Origin: Xanthomonas vasicola | GTDB lineage: Bacteria; Pseudomonadota; Gammaproteobacteria; Xanthomonadales; Xanthomonadaceae | Direction: 5' to 3' | NCBI RefSeq assembly: GCF_000772705.2 | Contig: NZ_JSBW02000039.1 | Span: forward strand, 153,281 to 217,280 | Length of the DNA stretch: 64,000 bases | Shown: piece after piece, positions 1 through 9,101 of the stretch | Layout: every line of letters begins with the position of its first letter | Position numbering within the stretch: the first letter of the stretch is position 1 | Position numbers and translations under genes: made by a program | The notes under the pieces: generated by a model | Told to the model about the DNA's origin: nothing | What the model saw: the letters and a program-made list of their open reading frames with translations, nothing else | Database searches by the model: none

Positions 1-216
1 AGAACCCAACGCATGCACGGCACGGCTGACGTTGGCGTTCTGGCGGCGATAGAACTCGTCGGTGGCCGCAATCACCTGCAGCGGCTTCTGGCCGGTGTTG
101 GCGTTGTCGAAATAGATCAGCGGCTTGCCATGTACCTGCCGCATCAACAGCGGAAAATCCAGGCGTACACGGTCCCAATCGGGTGCCACGCTGTGCGGGA
201 CGGCGGGCATATTCAT
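1..216 (-). CDS. sufS: Cysteine desulfurase SufS, N-terminal part (cut by window edge)
   Basis: Reading leftward from 216 the protein begins M-N-M-P-A-V-P and contains VHGKPLIYFDNANTGQKP, the conserved N-terminal segment of class II cysteine desulfurases (SufS/CsdA). These PLP enzymes take sulfur from L-cysteine and feed it to the SufBCD scaffold. The start ATG at 214-216 overlaps the sufD stop in an ATGA arrangement, so translation is probably coupled. Only about 72 codons lie in the window; the PLP lysine and catalytic cysteine are beyond the edge. It is the last visible gene of the Rrf2-sufB-sufC-sufD-sufS operon. Identity rests on this short segment plus the operon context. Confidence 0.88.
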   Translation of the reverse strand, partial: MNMPAVPHSVAPDWDRVRLDFPLLMRQVHGKPLIYFDNANTGQKPLQVIAATDEFYRRQNANVSRAVHALGS

Positions 217-1475
217 GCCACGCCTGCCGAGTTCAACGCACGGTCCAGCTGCAGTGCCAGCACGGCGCTCAAGGCGGGCGGCAGTACGCGCAAGGGCTCG
301 TGACAGAACGCCGCGCTAAGCAAGCGTTGCGCTTCTTCCTGCGGCAACCCCCGCGAGCGCAGGTAGAACAATGCGTTGTCGTCAAGCTGCCCTACCGTGG
401 CGCCGTGCGCAGCCTGTACTTCGTCGGCATCGATCACCAGCACCGGCTGGGTATCGATTTCGGCGTTGGACGACAGCAGCAGATTCTTGTTGGACAGCCG
501 CGCATCGGTGCCGTCGGCACCTGCGCGGATGCGGATGCCGCCATGGAAGACCACGCGGCTACGGTCTGCGCCCACACCGCGCCATACCAGTTCGCAGGCG
601 GTGTCGCGCGCAATGTGCTCGATGCCCAGGCGCGTGTCGACATGCCGGCGGCCATTGCCGAGCAGCACGCCATTGGCGGTGAGCTGCGCATTGCTGCCCT
701 CGAGACGGACGTTGAGTTCGTGCCGCGATAGGCCTGCACCCAACTCCAGGTCCACACGCTGGTAGCGTGCGTTGCGCGCAAGGACTGCGTCGGTCCGCAG
801 CAACGAGGTGGCATGCGCGCTATTGGCCTGCATGCGCGCATGCGAGAGCGCTGCGTCCTGCGCCAGATGCACATGCATCACGCTGTTTTCCAGATGTGCG
901 GCATCGCCCACGTGCAGATGATGCTCGACCACCTGCAACGCAGCGCCGGCACGCACTTCGATCAAGTGGCGGTGATGCCAGGACAGGTCGTGCTCACCGG
1001 TCACGCTGACGAACACCAAATGCAGCGGCAGCTCGATCTGCGCACCGTCGCGCACGCGCACCAGCACGCCTTCGTCGGCAAGTGCAGTATTCAGGCGCGC
1101 AAAGATTTCGTCGCTGCCGTCGAAGCGGCGGCCCAGCAACTGCTGTGCGTCATCGCCTGCAGCCAGCGACGCCGACAAGGTGTCCAGCTGCATGCCATCC
1201 GGCAAGGGGGACAGGTCGCTCAGCGCTTCGGACGGGCGACCATTGACGAACACCAGACGCGGCGATGGGATGTCGTCCAGCGCAGCAGCATCCACCAGTG
1301 TTGGCACCAGCGGAGCGGGCTGGAAGCTGCGACGTTCAAGCTGCCGCAGTGAGGTGTACTTCCAGGCTTCGGCACGCGGGCCGGGCAGGCCAGTTTGCAG
1401 CGCGGCATCGAGCTCGGCACGACGGGCATCGTCGCCGCTGAAGCCGCGTGCCAGGGAATCGAGCAGGGCGCTCAT
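213..1475 (-). CDS. sufD: Fe-S cluster assembly protein SufD
   Basis: A 420-residue protein of the SufB/SufD scaffold family. The C-terminal half carries the typical beta-helix region and the signature DADEVQAAHGATVGQLDDNALFYLRSRG, split here as HGATVGQLDDNALFYLRSRG, followed by the helical tail seen in SufD. SufD forms the SufBC2D complex in the cytoplasm, which builds Fe-S clusters and transfers them to apoproteins. The start overlaps the sufC stop by one base (TGATG) and its stop overlaps the sufS start, so the operon is densely packed. The length is normal for the family. Identification is firm; SufB is the separate upstream gene. Confidence 0.95.
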   Translation of the reverse strand: MSALLDSLARGFSGDDARRAELDAALQTGLPGPRAEAWKYTSLRQLERRSFQPAPLVPTLVDAAALDDIPSPRLVFVNGRPSEALSDLSPLPDGMQLDTLSASLAAGDDAQQLLGRRFDGSDEIFARLNTALADEGVLVRVRDGAQIELPLHLVFVSVTGEHDLSWHHRHLIEVRAGAALQVVEHHLHVGDAAHLENSVMHVHLAQDAALSHARMQANSAHATSLLRTDAVLARNARYQRVDLELGAGLSRHELNVRLEGSNAQLTANGVLLGNGRRHVDTRLGIEHIARDTACELVWRGVGADRSRVVFHGGIRIRAGADGTDARLSNKNLLLSSNAEIDTQPVLVIDADEVQAAHGATVGQLDDNALFYLRSRGLPQEEAQRLLSAAFCHEPLRVLPPALSAVLALQLDRALNSAGVA

Positions 1476-2251
1476 CAGGCGGCAACCTCAGGCACCACAC
1501 GGTCCTTCAAAAAGTGGTAACCGTGCTTTTCCAGTTCCAACGCCAGTTCCGGGCCGCCGCTCTGCACGATGCGCCCCTCGGCCAGCACATGCACCACGTC
1601 TGGCTTGATGTAGTCGAGCAGGCGCTGATAGTGGGTAATGACCAGGAACGAACGCTCCGGCGACCGCAGCGCGTTGACGCCGTCGGCCACGCTCTTGAGT
1701 GCATCGATATCCAGGCCGGAATCGGTCTCGTCCAGGATGGCGAGCTTGGGCTCAAGCACGGCGAGCTGGAAGATCTCGTTGCGCTTTTTTTCGCCGCCGG
1801 AAAACCCTTCGTTGACGCCGCGATGCAGCAGCTCATCCTTCAAATGCAGCACGGCCAGCTTCTGGCGCACCAGCTTGAGGAACTGCATCGAATCCAACTC
1901 ATCTTCGCCACGCGCCTTGCGCTGCGCATTGAGCGCGGCACGCAGAAAATAGGTGTTGTTGACGCCGGGAATTTCCACCGGGTACTGGAAGGCCAGAAAC
2001 AGGCCGGCGGCGGCGCGTTCTTCTGGCGGCAGATCGAGCAGATCCTTGCCTTCGAATTGCACGGTGCCCGCAGTGACGTCATAGCCGTCGCGGCCGGCGA
2101 GCACGTTACCCAGCGTGGATTTACCCGCGCCGTTGGGCCCCATGATGGCGTGCACCTGGCCGGGCTGGATGTCCAGCGACAGACCCTTGAGGATGTCTTT
2201 GCCGGCGATGCTGGCGTGGAGGTTGTTGATTGTGAGCATGGGATTTTCCAT
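1475..2251 (-). CDS. sufC: Fe-S cluster assembly ATPase SufC
   Basis: A 258-residue ABC-type ATPase with Walker A GPNGAGKST near residue 38, the family-specific signature FSGGEKKRNEI, and Walker B LAILDETDSGLDIDAL. SufC powers the SufBC2D scaffold; it is a soluble ABC ATPase with no membrane partner. The ORF starts at 2251 (M-E-N-P-M-L-T-I-N-N), but family alignments usually begin at the inner methionine (ATG ending at 2239), giving 254 residues; the ribosome-binding region does not settle it. It overlaps sufD by one base. The gap to sufB, about 145 bases, is filled by a palindromic repeat. Confidence 0.95.
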   Translation of the reverse strand: MENPMLTINNLHASIAGKDILKGLSLDIQPGQVHAIMGPNGAGKSTLGNVLAGRDGYDVTAGTVQFEGKDLLDLPPEERAAAGLFLAFQYPVEIPGVNNTYFLRAALNAQRKARGEDELDSMQFLKLVRQKLAVLHLKDELLHRGVNEGFSGGEKKRNEIFQLAVLEPKLAILDETDSGLDIDALKSVADGVNALRSPERSFLVITHYQRLLDYIKPDVVHVLAEGRIVQSGGPELALELEKHGYHFLKDRVVPEVAA

Positions 2252-2265
2252 CAGATTCTTTTAGC

Positions 2266-2391
2266 CCCTCTCCCACCGGGAGAGGGTTGGGGTGAGGGTA
2301 CGGGCCAGGCGTTGCGCGGTCGGGTGCACGATGCTTCGCTCGTACCCTCATCCTGCGCTGCGCGCCACCTTCTCCCGGGGGTGAAGGGTAG
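2266..2391. repeat. Palindromic intergenic repeat inside the suf operon
   Basis: Between sufB and sufC lies a block starting CCCCTCTCCCACCGGGAGAG and ending TTCTCCCGGGGGTGAAGGGT, with an inner GAGGGTACG...CGTACCCTC inverted pair. The arms can fold into a large branched hairpin in the mRNA. Similar CTCTCCC/GGGAGAG elements are common in Xanthomonas and relatives. Its position inside the transcription unit could protect or attenuate the distal sufCDS message; that is inference. Confidence 0.6.
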
Positions 2392-2396
2392 GCGCG

Positions 2397-3854
<1,458 letters not shown>

Positions 3855-3869
3855 TGGGCTGCCTACAGG

Positions 3870-4328
3870 TCAGGTGGTCGCGACGCGTGCGGCGATGGAG
3901 CGCCGACGGCTGTCGCCAGGGAGGGAGAGGGGCTGCAACATTTGCGCGAGCGTGACACGACGCAAGGCATCGCCGACCACGTCGTTGATCAGGCGCCAGT
4001 TCGAGCGCACGCCGCAGCGCTGCGCAATGCCGCACTGGCTGTGGTCCTGGCTGCATTCGGTGATCGCCAACGGGCCTTCCATCGCCTCGACGATCTCCAC
4101 CAGGGTGATGTCGCTGGCAGCACGCGCAAGCCGGTAGCCGCCGTGTACGCCACGTAAGCCTTCAACCAGACCTGCTTGCGACAAAGGCTTGAGGATCTTG
4201 CTGACGGTCGGCGCTTCCAGGCCGGCCTGTTCGGCCAACTCGCTTGCGCTGAGCACCTGATCGCAGTGTGCCGCCAGGACGGTCAGCACGACAGTGGCGT
4301 AATCAGTGAGTTTGGTGACGCGCAACAT
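3870..4328 (-). CDS. Rrf2-family Fe-S regulator of the suf operon
   Basis: A 152-residue Rrf2/IscR-type winged-helix regulator, starting MLRVTKLTDYATVVLTVLA. The DNA-binding domain occupies roughly residues 1-75, with the family signature GLVEGLRGVHGGYRLAR. Three cysteines, C92, C99 and C105, sit where IscR ligates its [2Fe-2S] cluster, so cluster sensing is likely. The open frame extends upstream to 4418, but the family start is the ATG at 4326-4328. It is the first gene of the suf operon, so autoregulation by cluster status is the obvious model (inference from IscR/SufR biology). The symbol is left blank because both iscR and sufR-like names are used for such genes. Confidence 0.9.
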   Translation of the reverse strand: MLRVTKLTDYATVVLTVLAAHCDQVLSASELAEQAGLEAPTVSKILKPLSQAGLVEGLRGVHGGYRLARAASDITLVEIVEAMEGPLAITECSQDHSQCGIAQRCGVRSNWRLINDVVGDALRRVTLAQMLQPLSLPGDSRRRSIAARVATT

Positions 4329-4496
4329 GGGAGCGAATCCGAAAGCGGACCGAAATTGTACTCTTTCCAGCAAGGCAGGGCCAATGGCGCGGTTCAGCCT
4401 CCGGCAAGCGTGGCCCATTGCGGCGAGTGCTGCGCTTGTGCTTGGCGCATTGGCGCGCTGCGGTCACAATGAGCGGCCCCATCACTGGACCCTTAC

Positions 4497-4964
4497 ATGT
4501 CGCGCAAAGTTGCCGCTCGCAAGTCACGTATCCACGGCAATGGCATGTTCGCCCTCGCCCCGCTCCGCAAGGGCGAGCGCATCATTCAATACAAGGGTCG
4601 CTTGCGCACGCATGCCGAAGTGGATGCGGACGACACCGGCGACGTAGAGAGCGGGCACACCTTTCTGTTTACGCTCAGCGATGATTACGTGCTGGATGCC
4701 AACTACGAAGGCAATGTGGCGCGCTGGATCAACCACAGCTGCGATCCTAATTGCGAGGCGGTGATCGAAGAAGCCGAGGGCGACGACCGCCGCAAGGACA
4801 AGATCTTTATCGAGGCCAAGCGCGACATCAAGCCCGGCGAAGAGCTCACCTATAACTACGGCATCACCCTGGCCGAGCGTCACACGCCGCGCCTGAAGAA
4901 GATTTGGGAATGCCGTTGCGGCTCCAAGAATTGCACCGGAACGATGCTGCAGCCCAAGCGCTGA
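4497..4964 (+). CDS. SET-domain lysine methyltransferase-like protein
   Basis: A 155-residue SET protein. Visible motifs are GNGMFALAPLRKGERII at the start of the SET fold, RWINHSCDPNCEA (the catalytic and SAM-binding NHSCxPN motif near residue 80), and GEELTYNYG near residue 120. A post-SET zinc-binding segment ECRCGSKNCTG follows at the C terminus. Such proteins transfer methyl groups from SAM to lysine side chains. Bacterial examples resemble eukaryotic histone methyltransferases; the substrate here cannot be read from sequence. It is divergent from the suf operon and followed by an unrelated DJ-1 family gene, so it seems to be a single-gene unit. The catalytic core appears intact. Confidence 0.9.
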   Translation: MSRKVAARKSRIHGNGMFALAPLRKGERIIQYKGRLRTHAEVDADDTGDVESGHTFLFTLSDDYVLDANYEGNVARWINHSCDPNCEAVIEEAEGDDRRKDKIFIEAKRDIKPGEELTYNYGITLAERHTPRLKKIWECRCGSKNCTGTMLQPKR

Positions 4965-5066
4965 GCATGAAGGTGGCGTCACGCACTGACGCCACGCATA
5001 CATCGGTTCACGGGTGCGCAACGGCGCGCTTCCTAGGGTTTAGGCTTCTTTTACGAGGAGCCCCAC

Positions 5067-5609
5067 ATGTCTTATTCGCTCTCCGGCAAGACCGTCGCCG
5101 TGCTGGCCACCGACGGCTTCGAGCAATCCGAACTGATCGAACCGAAGCGCCTGCTGGAATCCTGGGGTGCCAAGGTCGAGGTGATTGCACCTGGCGATAG
5201 CGCGAAGATCCGCGCCTGGAATCACACCGATTGGGGCGATTCGGTAGGGGTCGATAGGCAGCTCGGTCAGGCGACAGTTGATCCTTATGACGCACTGGTG
5301 TTGCCTGGCGGTGTGCTCAATCCAGATACGCTGCGGACCGACAAGCAGGCAATCGCATTCATTCGCGCGTTTTCTACTGCACACAAGCCGGTGGCTGCGA
5401 TCTGCCATGGGCCGTGGTTGTTGCTTGAAAGCGACTTGGTCCGCAATCGCCAAGTCACCTCATGGCAGTCGGTGAAGACGGACCTGATCAATGCCGGCGC
5501 GCATTGGCAGGATGCCGAAGTGGTGGTCGATGGTCAGCTGATTACCAGCCGCAAGCCGGATGACATTCCCGCATTCGCCGCTGCTGTGGCAAAGGCATTG
5601 TCAGCATAA
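5067..5609 (+). CDS. DJ-1/PfpI family protein (class I glutamine amidotransferase-like)
   Basis: A 180-residue protein of the PfpI branch of the DJ-1 superfamily. It has the nucleophile elbow VAAICHGPWLL with its cysteine and adjacent histidine near residues 112-113, and the early acidic residue of DGFEQSEL near residue 18. Members act as deglycases, chaperones or general-stress proteases; which applies is not clear from sequence. A good ribosome-binding site (ACGAGGAG) precedes the ATG at 5067. The length is normal for the family. It stands alone between the SET gene and a converging minus-strand gene, with a bidirectional hairpin terminator just downstream. Confidence 0.9.
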   Translation: MSYSLSGKTVAVLATDGFEQSELIEPKRLLESWGAKVEVIAPGDSAKIRAWNHTDWGDSVGVDRQLGQATVDPYDALVLPGGVLNPDTLRTDKQAIAFIRAFSTAHKPVAAICHGPWLLLESDLVRNRQVTSWQSVKTDLINAGAHWQDAEVVVDGQLITSRKPDDIPAFAAAVAKALSA

Positions 5610-5640
5610 GTTTGCATAAACACGATCTTGCGTTCGACAC

Positions 5641-5675
5641 AAAAAAGCCCGGCGCTGCTGCGTCGGCCTTTCTAA
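5641..5675. terminator. Bidirectional hairpin terminator
   Basis: AAAAAAGCCCGGCGC and GCGTCGGCCTTTCT form a 10-12 pair stem with two mismatches around a TGCT-type loop. The minus-strand transcript ends in a run of six T; the plus strand has TTTCT. It lies between the convergent PfpI gene and the DUF1439-like gene and can serve both. Confidence 0.65.
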
Positions 5676-5724
5676 TGTACAGCGTTGTGCGGCTGTCACC
5701 ATCAACGCTGGGAACGAAGCTGAC

Positions 5725-6321
5725 TTACTTCCCAGACAGCGCGGCCGCCGGCACCATTTGCTCGATATTCTGGTTGAAGTTGACCGCAACCCGCCCGTTC
5801 TGGATACCGACCGATTCCACCTGCACTGCGCCCATGACCGATGCAATTGCCGGATCGATCCGATAGATCGGTTCCTTGCGCGCGTAATCGGCTAGCCAGG
5901 TATTGAGCAGCTGGCGAGTGCTGTGGTCGAGCTTTGCACCCGCGTGGGCGGGGCGGAAGTCATCGATGCTGGGTTGGTCGAGATAAAAGCCTTGCTTGGC
6001 CACGTCGTAGCGTAGCGCGCTGGTCAAGGTCACGTTGCCGACCGGGGCAGGAGCGCCGCCGGCGGTTGCGACGGCAAGATCGAACGCCATCTTCAGGCGA
6101 TCGCCTGGCGGCAACGACAGCGCCGGGTTGCTGACCGTCATCGCGACCAGTCCGCCCAGCGCGTCGTGTGTTTGCGGGAAGCGGCCACCCAGATATTGCT
6201 GCAGGTCGCTGGCCTGCACGCTGATCTGTTTTCCCTGAATCTGCGGCGCGGCCCAGGCGCCGGTGATGGGCATTGCCAAGGCGAGAGCGAGCATGGATCC
6301 GGCAAGCGAACGCAGTTTCAT
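5725..6321 (-). CDS. Exported DUF1439 (YceB-like) protein
   Basis: A 198-residue protein with a clear signal peptide (MKLRSLAGSMLALALAMPITGAWA then APQIQ, written here in two pieces). The mature part resembles the DUF1439/YceB family of periplasmic or lipoproteins: ISVQASDLQQYLGGRFP at the start, alternating beta segments, and a C-terminal NGRVAVNFNQNIEQMVP. E. coli YceB is a lipoprotein; this one has no lipobox cysteine, so it should be soluble in the periplasm. The molecular role of the family is not established. It is followed 55 bases later by a hairpin terminator. The next minus-strand gene upstream, a lipoprotein, ends 55 bases before its start and may be co-transcribed. Confidence 0.75.
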   Translation of the reverse strand: MKLRSLAGSMLALALAMPITGAWAAPQIQGKQISVQASDLQQYLGGRFPQTHDALGGLVAMTVSNPALSLPPGDRLKMAFDLAVATAGGAPAPVGNVTLTSALRYDVAKQGFYLDQPSIDDFRPAHAGAKLDHSTRQLLNTWLADYARKEPIYRIDPAIASVMGAVQVESVGIQNGRVAVNFNQNIEQMVPAAALSGK

Positions 6322-6376
6322 CGGGTAACTCCGGCAACAGGTGACATCACATTAGTCGGCGCCGGTGAACCACGGG

Positions 6377-6919
6377 TTAGCGCAGCACCGGTTGCAGCGT
6401 GGCCGAATAGATTTCCCAGCTGTCGCTGCCGGCGCGGGGCTGCAACCGGTATGCGCCAACCAGGCGCTGCGTACCGGTGGTGGTACGCACCGTCAATTGC
6501 ACCGGCACTTCGATGCGCTGTGGCGGATGCGCCTGATCCAGCGCAATTGGTGGATCGTTGTTGATGCGCAGCGACTGGATATTGCCGATCGCACGCAAGG
6601 CAGCATCGTCCGGCACCGGGGAGGGGCGGCCGCCGGTCCATAGTGCATCGGCATCTGCGCGCGCCGCTCCGGGCAACGCGCCGAGATAGCGTTGGACGGT
6701 GGCGCTTGCTTGGGCGTAATTGGCCAGCGCGATGGCATCGTTGGGATCAGTCGCAGGTGCTGATGCTGCGGGTGCGTCGCCTGCATTGCCGGTATTTACC
6801 GGGTGCGATGCGCTCGCAGCTTGCATCGCCGACGCATCGCTTGCCTGCGGGTCCGCGCTGCGATGACAGCTGCAACCAGACAATGCGGCTGCCACGACAA
6901 TCGTTCCCATCCAGCGCAT
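6377..6919 (-). CDS. Predicted lipoprotein of unknown function
   Basis: A 180-residue protein beginning MRWMGTIVVAAALSGCSCHR, with a lipobox LSGC at residues 13-16, so it is likely lipidated at C16. Residues 20-65 are rich in Ala, Ser and Pro, a flexible linker. The C-terminal 100 residues look like a compact domain (ALPGAARADADALW, then several beta strands ending WEIYSATLQPVL). I do not recognise the family. It sits upstream of the DUF1439-like exported protein on the same strand, so an envelope function for the pair is plausible but unproven. Confidence 0.7.
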   Translation of the reverse strand: MRWMGTIVVAAALSGCSCHRSADPQASDASAMQAASASHPVNTGNAGDAPAASAPATDPNDAIALANYAQASATVQRYLGALPGAARADADALWTGGRPSPVPDDAALRAIGNIQSLRINNDPPIALDQAHPPQRIEVPVQLTVRTTTGTQRLVGAYRLQPRAGSDSWEIYSATLQPVLR

Positions 6920-6976
6920 GGCACGTCCCCTTCCCCGAGGCGCGCAGTGTAGCGGTTACGTGTGGCGATGCGGCCT

Positions 6977-7285
6977 TCAGACTCCGGTTGCGGGCTGCAC
7001 TCGCTGTAGGCGTTCCAACAGCAACTGCAGTTTGGGACGCAAGGCGTCCAGTGCGTCGCTGGGTCGTGCGCGTGGGCGAGCGGCCAGGTCTTCCAGCAAT
7101 TGCGAGCCCACGGTGAGTGCCGCGCATTCGTCGCTGCTCAGGTCGCGGCGCAGGTGTAGCTCTTCGAGCAGGCGCATCCAATCGGCGCGCGAGCGTTGTT
7201 CGAATTCGATGGTGCAGCGGTCGTCACAAGGGCGGCCGTCGTTTTCGATAGGCGTGACCGTGATGCGATAGCGTTTGCGGGACAT
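6977..7285 (-). CDS. Small cytosolic protein, DUF3861-like
   Basis: A 102-residue protein starting MSRKRYRITVTPIENDGRP. It matches the general pattern of the DUF3861 family: a short N-terminal beta hairpin, then RADWMRLLEELHLRRDLSSDECAAL and two helices. No signal peptide or membrane segment is visible. The open frame runs upstream to 7333, but the ATG at 7283-7285 gives the family-like N terminus. Function is unknown. It lies between an M23 peptidase and a lipoprotein on the same strand with 57 to 90 base gaps. Confidence 0.65.
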   Translation of the reverse strand: MSRKRYRITVTPIENDGRPCDDRCTIEFEQRSRADWMRLLEELHLRRDLSSDECAALTVGSQLLEDLAARPRARPSDALDALRPKLQLLLERLQRVQPATGV

Positions 7286-7375
7286 ATGGGTCGCGTCGTT
7301 CTGGGCTGTGCTCACCATAGGCGCAGGACGCAACCGTCTCGATAGCGCGGGCCATGACGCAGTGTTCCAGCGTGA

Positions 7376-8014
7376 TCAATTTGCCGGGTGTGGTGCGGAT
7401 TTGCGCAGGAGCGGCAGCGGATCGTACGCACTGTTGCGTCCATAGACACCATAGTGTAGATGCGGCGGCGTGCCGCGCGCGTTGCCAGTGGTGCCGACGA
7501 TGCCGAGCGGTGTGCCGGGCTTGACCACATCGCCGACTGAAAGGCCGGCAGCCCAGTCATCCAGGTGCGCGTAGTAATGCCGCTCCATCGCCGGACCCAG
7601 AAGCCAGACCTGTTTGCCGCCCAGGCCCTGGTCGCGAATGGCGCTGACCACGCCGCGCGTTGCCGCCACCACTGGTGTGCCGCGTGGCGCGAAGATATCC
7701 ACGCCTGCATGCGTGCGGTCGCGGCCACGGGGTGCGCCAAAGGTGTCGGCGATCTGTCGCGCACGCACGCCTTTTACCGGCAGATGCAACTGCGCGGGCG
7801 GCGGCATCTGCGACAGCTCCCAACTGGTACGGAGTTGATTGGCGATCGGCAGTTGCCAAGCCCAGCGCGCGGCCACGGCCAAAGAGCACAGCAGCGCAAC
7901 CGTGACCACCACGCTGCGCAGCCGGCGTGCCGGGCTGCCCGTCGCCGGGCGTGGTGACGATGGCGGAGTGTTCGAGGGACCGGTCACAGGCACCTGCAGA
8001 TGGCGAACCAGCAT
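7376..8014 (-). CDS. Membrane-anchored M23 family metallopeptidase
   Basis: A 212-residue protein (start at the ATG ending at 8014) with one N-terminal membrane segment near residues 33-52 (VVVTVALLCSLAVAARWAW) and a C-terminal M23/LytM domain. Zinc-ligand motifs are present: HAGVDIFAPRGTPVVAA (HxxxD) and the later HLHYGVYG (HxH). Active M23 enzymes cut peptidoglycan crosslinks; because the motifs are complete, this one should be catalytic rather than an activator. The frame extends to 8071 only through a TTG lying in the T-tract of the HU terminator, so that start is rejected. Confidence 0.88.
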   Translation of the reverse strand: MLVRHLQVPVTGPSNTPPSSPRPATGSPARRLRSVVVTVALLCSLAVAARWAWQLPIANQLRTSWELSQMPPPAQLHLPVKGVRARQIADTFGAPRGRDRTHAGVDIFAPRGTPVVAATRGVVSAIRDQGLGGKQVWLLGPAMERHYYAHLDDWAAGLSVGDVVKPGTPLGIVGTTGNARGTPPHLHYGVYGRNSAYDPLPLLRKSAPHPAN

Positions 8015-8069
8015 GCAGGGTAGGGCAGTGTCGATGAGCGGTGTGTGCTGCGCACGGCGGCGCGACTGC

Positions 8070-8097
8070 AAAAAAAAGACGGCCCGCAGGCCGTCTT
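8070..8097 (-). terminator. Rho-independent terminator of the HU-like gene
   Basis: Read on the minus strand: AAGACGGCC-TGC-GGGCCGTCTT followed by at least seven T. The stem is nearly perfect. It lies 24 bases after the stop of the HU-like gene at 8121 and just before the M23 gene. Confidence 0.85.
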
Positions 8098-8120
8098 CGT
8101 GACACCGGATGCGTGCTCGA

Positions 8121-8546
8121 TTAGAGCGCGGCGTCCTTCAACCTCTTCATCACGCGGGACTTGAGCTTGCTGGTCGCAGGCTTGGCGGCAAAGATCTGCT
8201 CTTCCTTGGTGAACGGGTTGATGCCCTTGCGCTTCGGCTTTGCCGGCACGTGCACGGTGGTCAGCTTGAGCATGCCCGGGATGGTGAAGGTGCCGACGCC
8301 CTTCTTGCTCAGCGAGGCGTGTGCGGTGGCTTCCAGCGACGCCAGCACGGCGCGCACGTCCTTCGGAGCCAGCTGGGTGCTTTCGGCAATGTGCGCGACC
8401 AGGCCGGTCTTGCTCAGTGCTTCCTTGATCGGCTTGGGTGCAGCGGACTTGGCAGCAGCTGCCTTGGCCGGCTTTGCGGTCTTGGTTGCGGCGACCTTTT
8501 TCACTGCCTTCTTGGGGGCAGCCTTCTTAGCGGCGGTTTTTGCCAT
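8121..8546 (-). CDS. HU-family DNA-binding protein with Lys/Ala/Pro-rich N-terminal tail
   Basis: A 141-residue protein starting MAKTAAKKAAPKKAVKKVAA. The first 50 residues are a histone-H1-like tail of Lys, Ala and Pro. Residues about 52-141 form an HU/IHF-type domain: IKEALSKTGLVAHIAESTQL, GVGTFTIPGMLKLTTVHVPA and GINPFTKEEQIFAAKPA. HU proteins bind and bend DNA and organise the nucleoid. The open frame extends upstream to 8822 but the ATG ending at 8546 is the only sensible start. A strong terminator follows and a possible sigma-70 promoter lies 60 bases upstream, so it is monocistronic. Confidence 0.9.
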   Translation of the reverse strand: MAKTAAKKAAPKKAVKKVAATKTAKPAKAAAAKSAAPKPIKEALSKTGLVAHIAESTQLAPKDVRAVLASLEATAHASLSKKGVGTFTIPGMLKLTTVHVPAKPKRKGINPFTKEEQIFAAKPATSKLKSRVMKRLKDAAL

Positions 8547-8605
8547 GAGTGATGTGTTCCGTATTCGTGGTGGTGATGGGTCTGCCGACCCAGTCGGCAA
8601 CGCGA

Positions 8606-8634
8606 AATGTAGGGCAAGTGCTGCGCGCCGCCAA
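8606..8634 (-). promoter_or_regulatory. Possible sigma-70 promoter of the HU-like gene
   Basis: On the minus strand TTGGCG and TACATT are separated by 17 bases, 60 bases upstream of the HU-like start. The match is moderate and was found by eye. Confidence 0.4.
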
Positions 8635-9101
8635 TAGGCAAACGATGAAACAACACGAAAAAAGCGTCTTTCGACGGGGATTCGTTCACCAGTGGCAGAA
8701 AAAGACGCACAAAACGTATCGCCTTGACCGCGCAATGCGCGCGTTCGCTGCATGTCTGACGCACAGCAGCAGATCGTTTGCGCGAGGAAAGGCAGTGACG
8801 TACCTGCGTGGTGATGGTGCAAGCAGCCGATGTGGGCAGCTGTTTAGCAGTGCGTGTAGCAGGAACATGCGCCGCCGATGTGACTGACATCGATTGCAAG
8901 CGCTGGCGCGCGCTCCATTACCAGAATTCCAGGGGTTTCCGGCGCCATGCAGCGTTTCCTCTCTCTCGCCCTGTATCGACCTGTGTTTGGCCAAGGGCGC
9001 TGGCGCGGCCTGTCCAGCCACGTAGTCACATTATTTCGTCTTGCAGTGCACGCCGTACCGAACAGGCGCGTGGTGAAACACGCAAGTTTTGCGGCGTCTC
9101 A
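8635..9101. other. Intergenic region without recognisable gene
   Basis: About 470 bases between the HU-like gene and the end of proC. Open frames here are short, lack ribosome-binding sites and show no family features. The HU-gene leader occupies the left end; nothing else is recognised. Confidence 0.5.
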
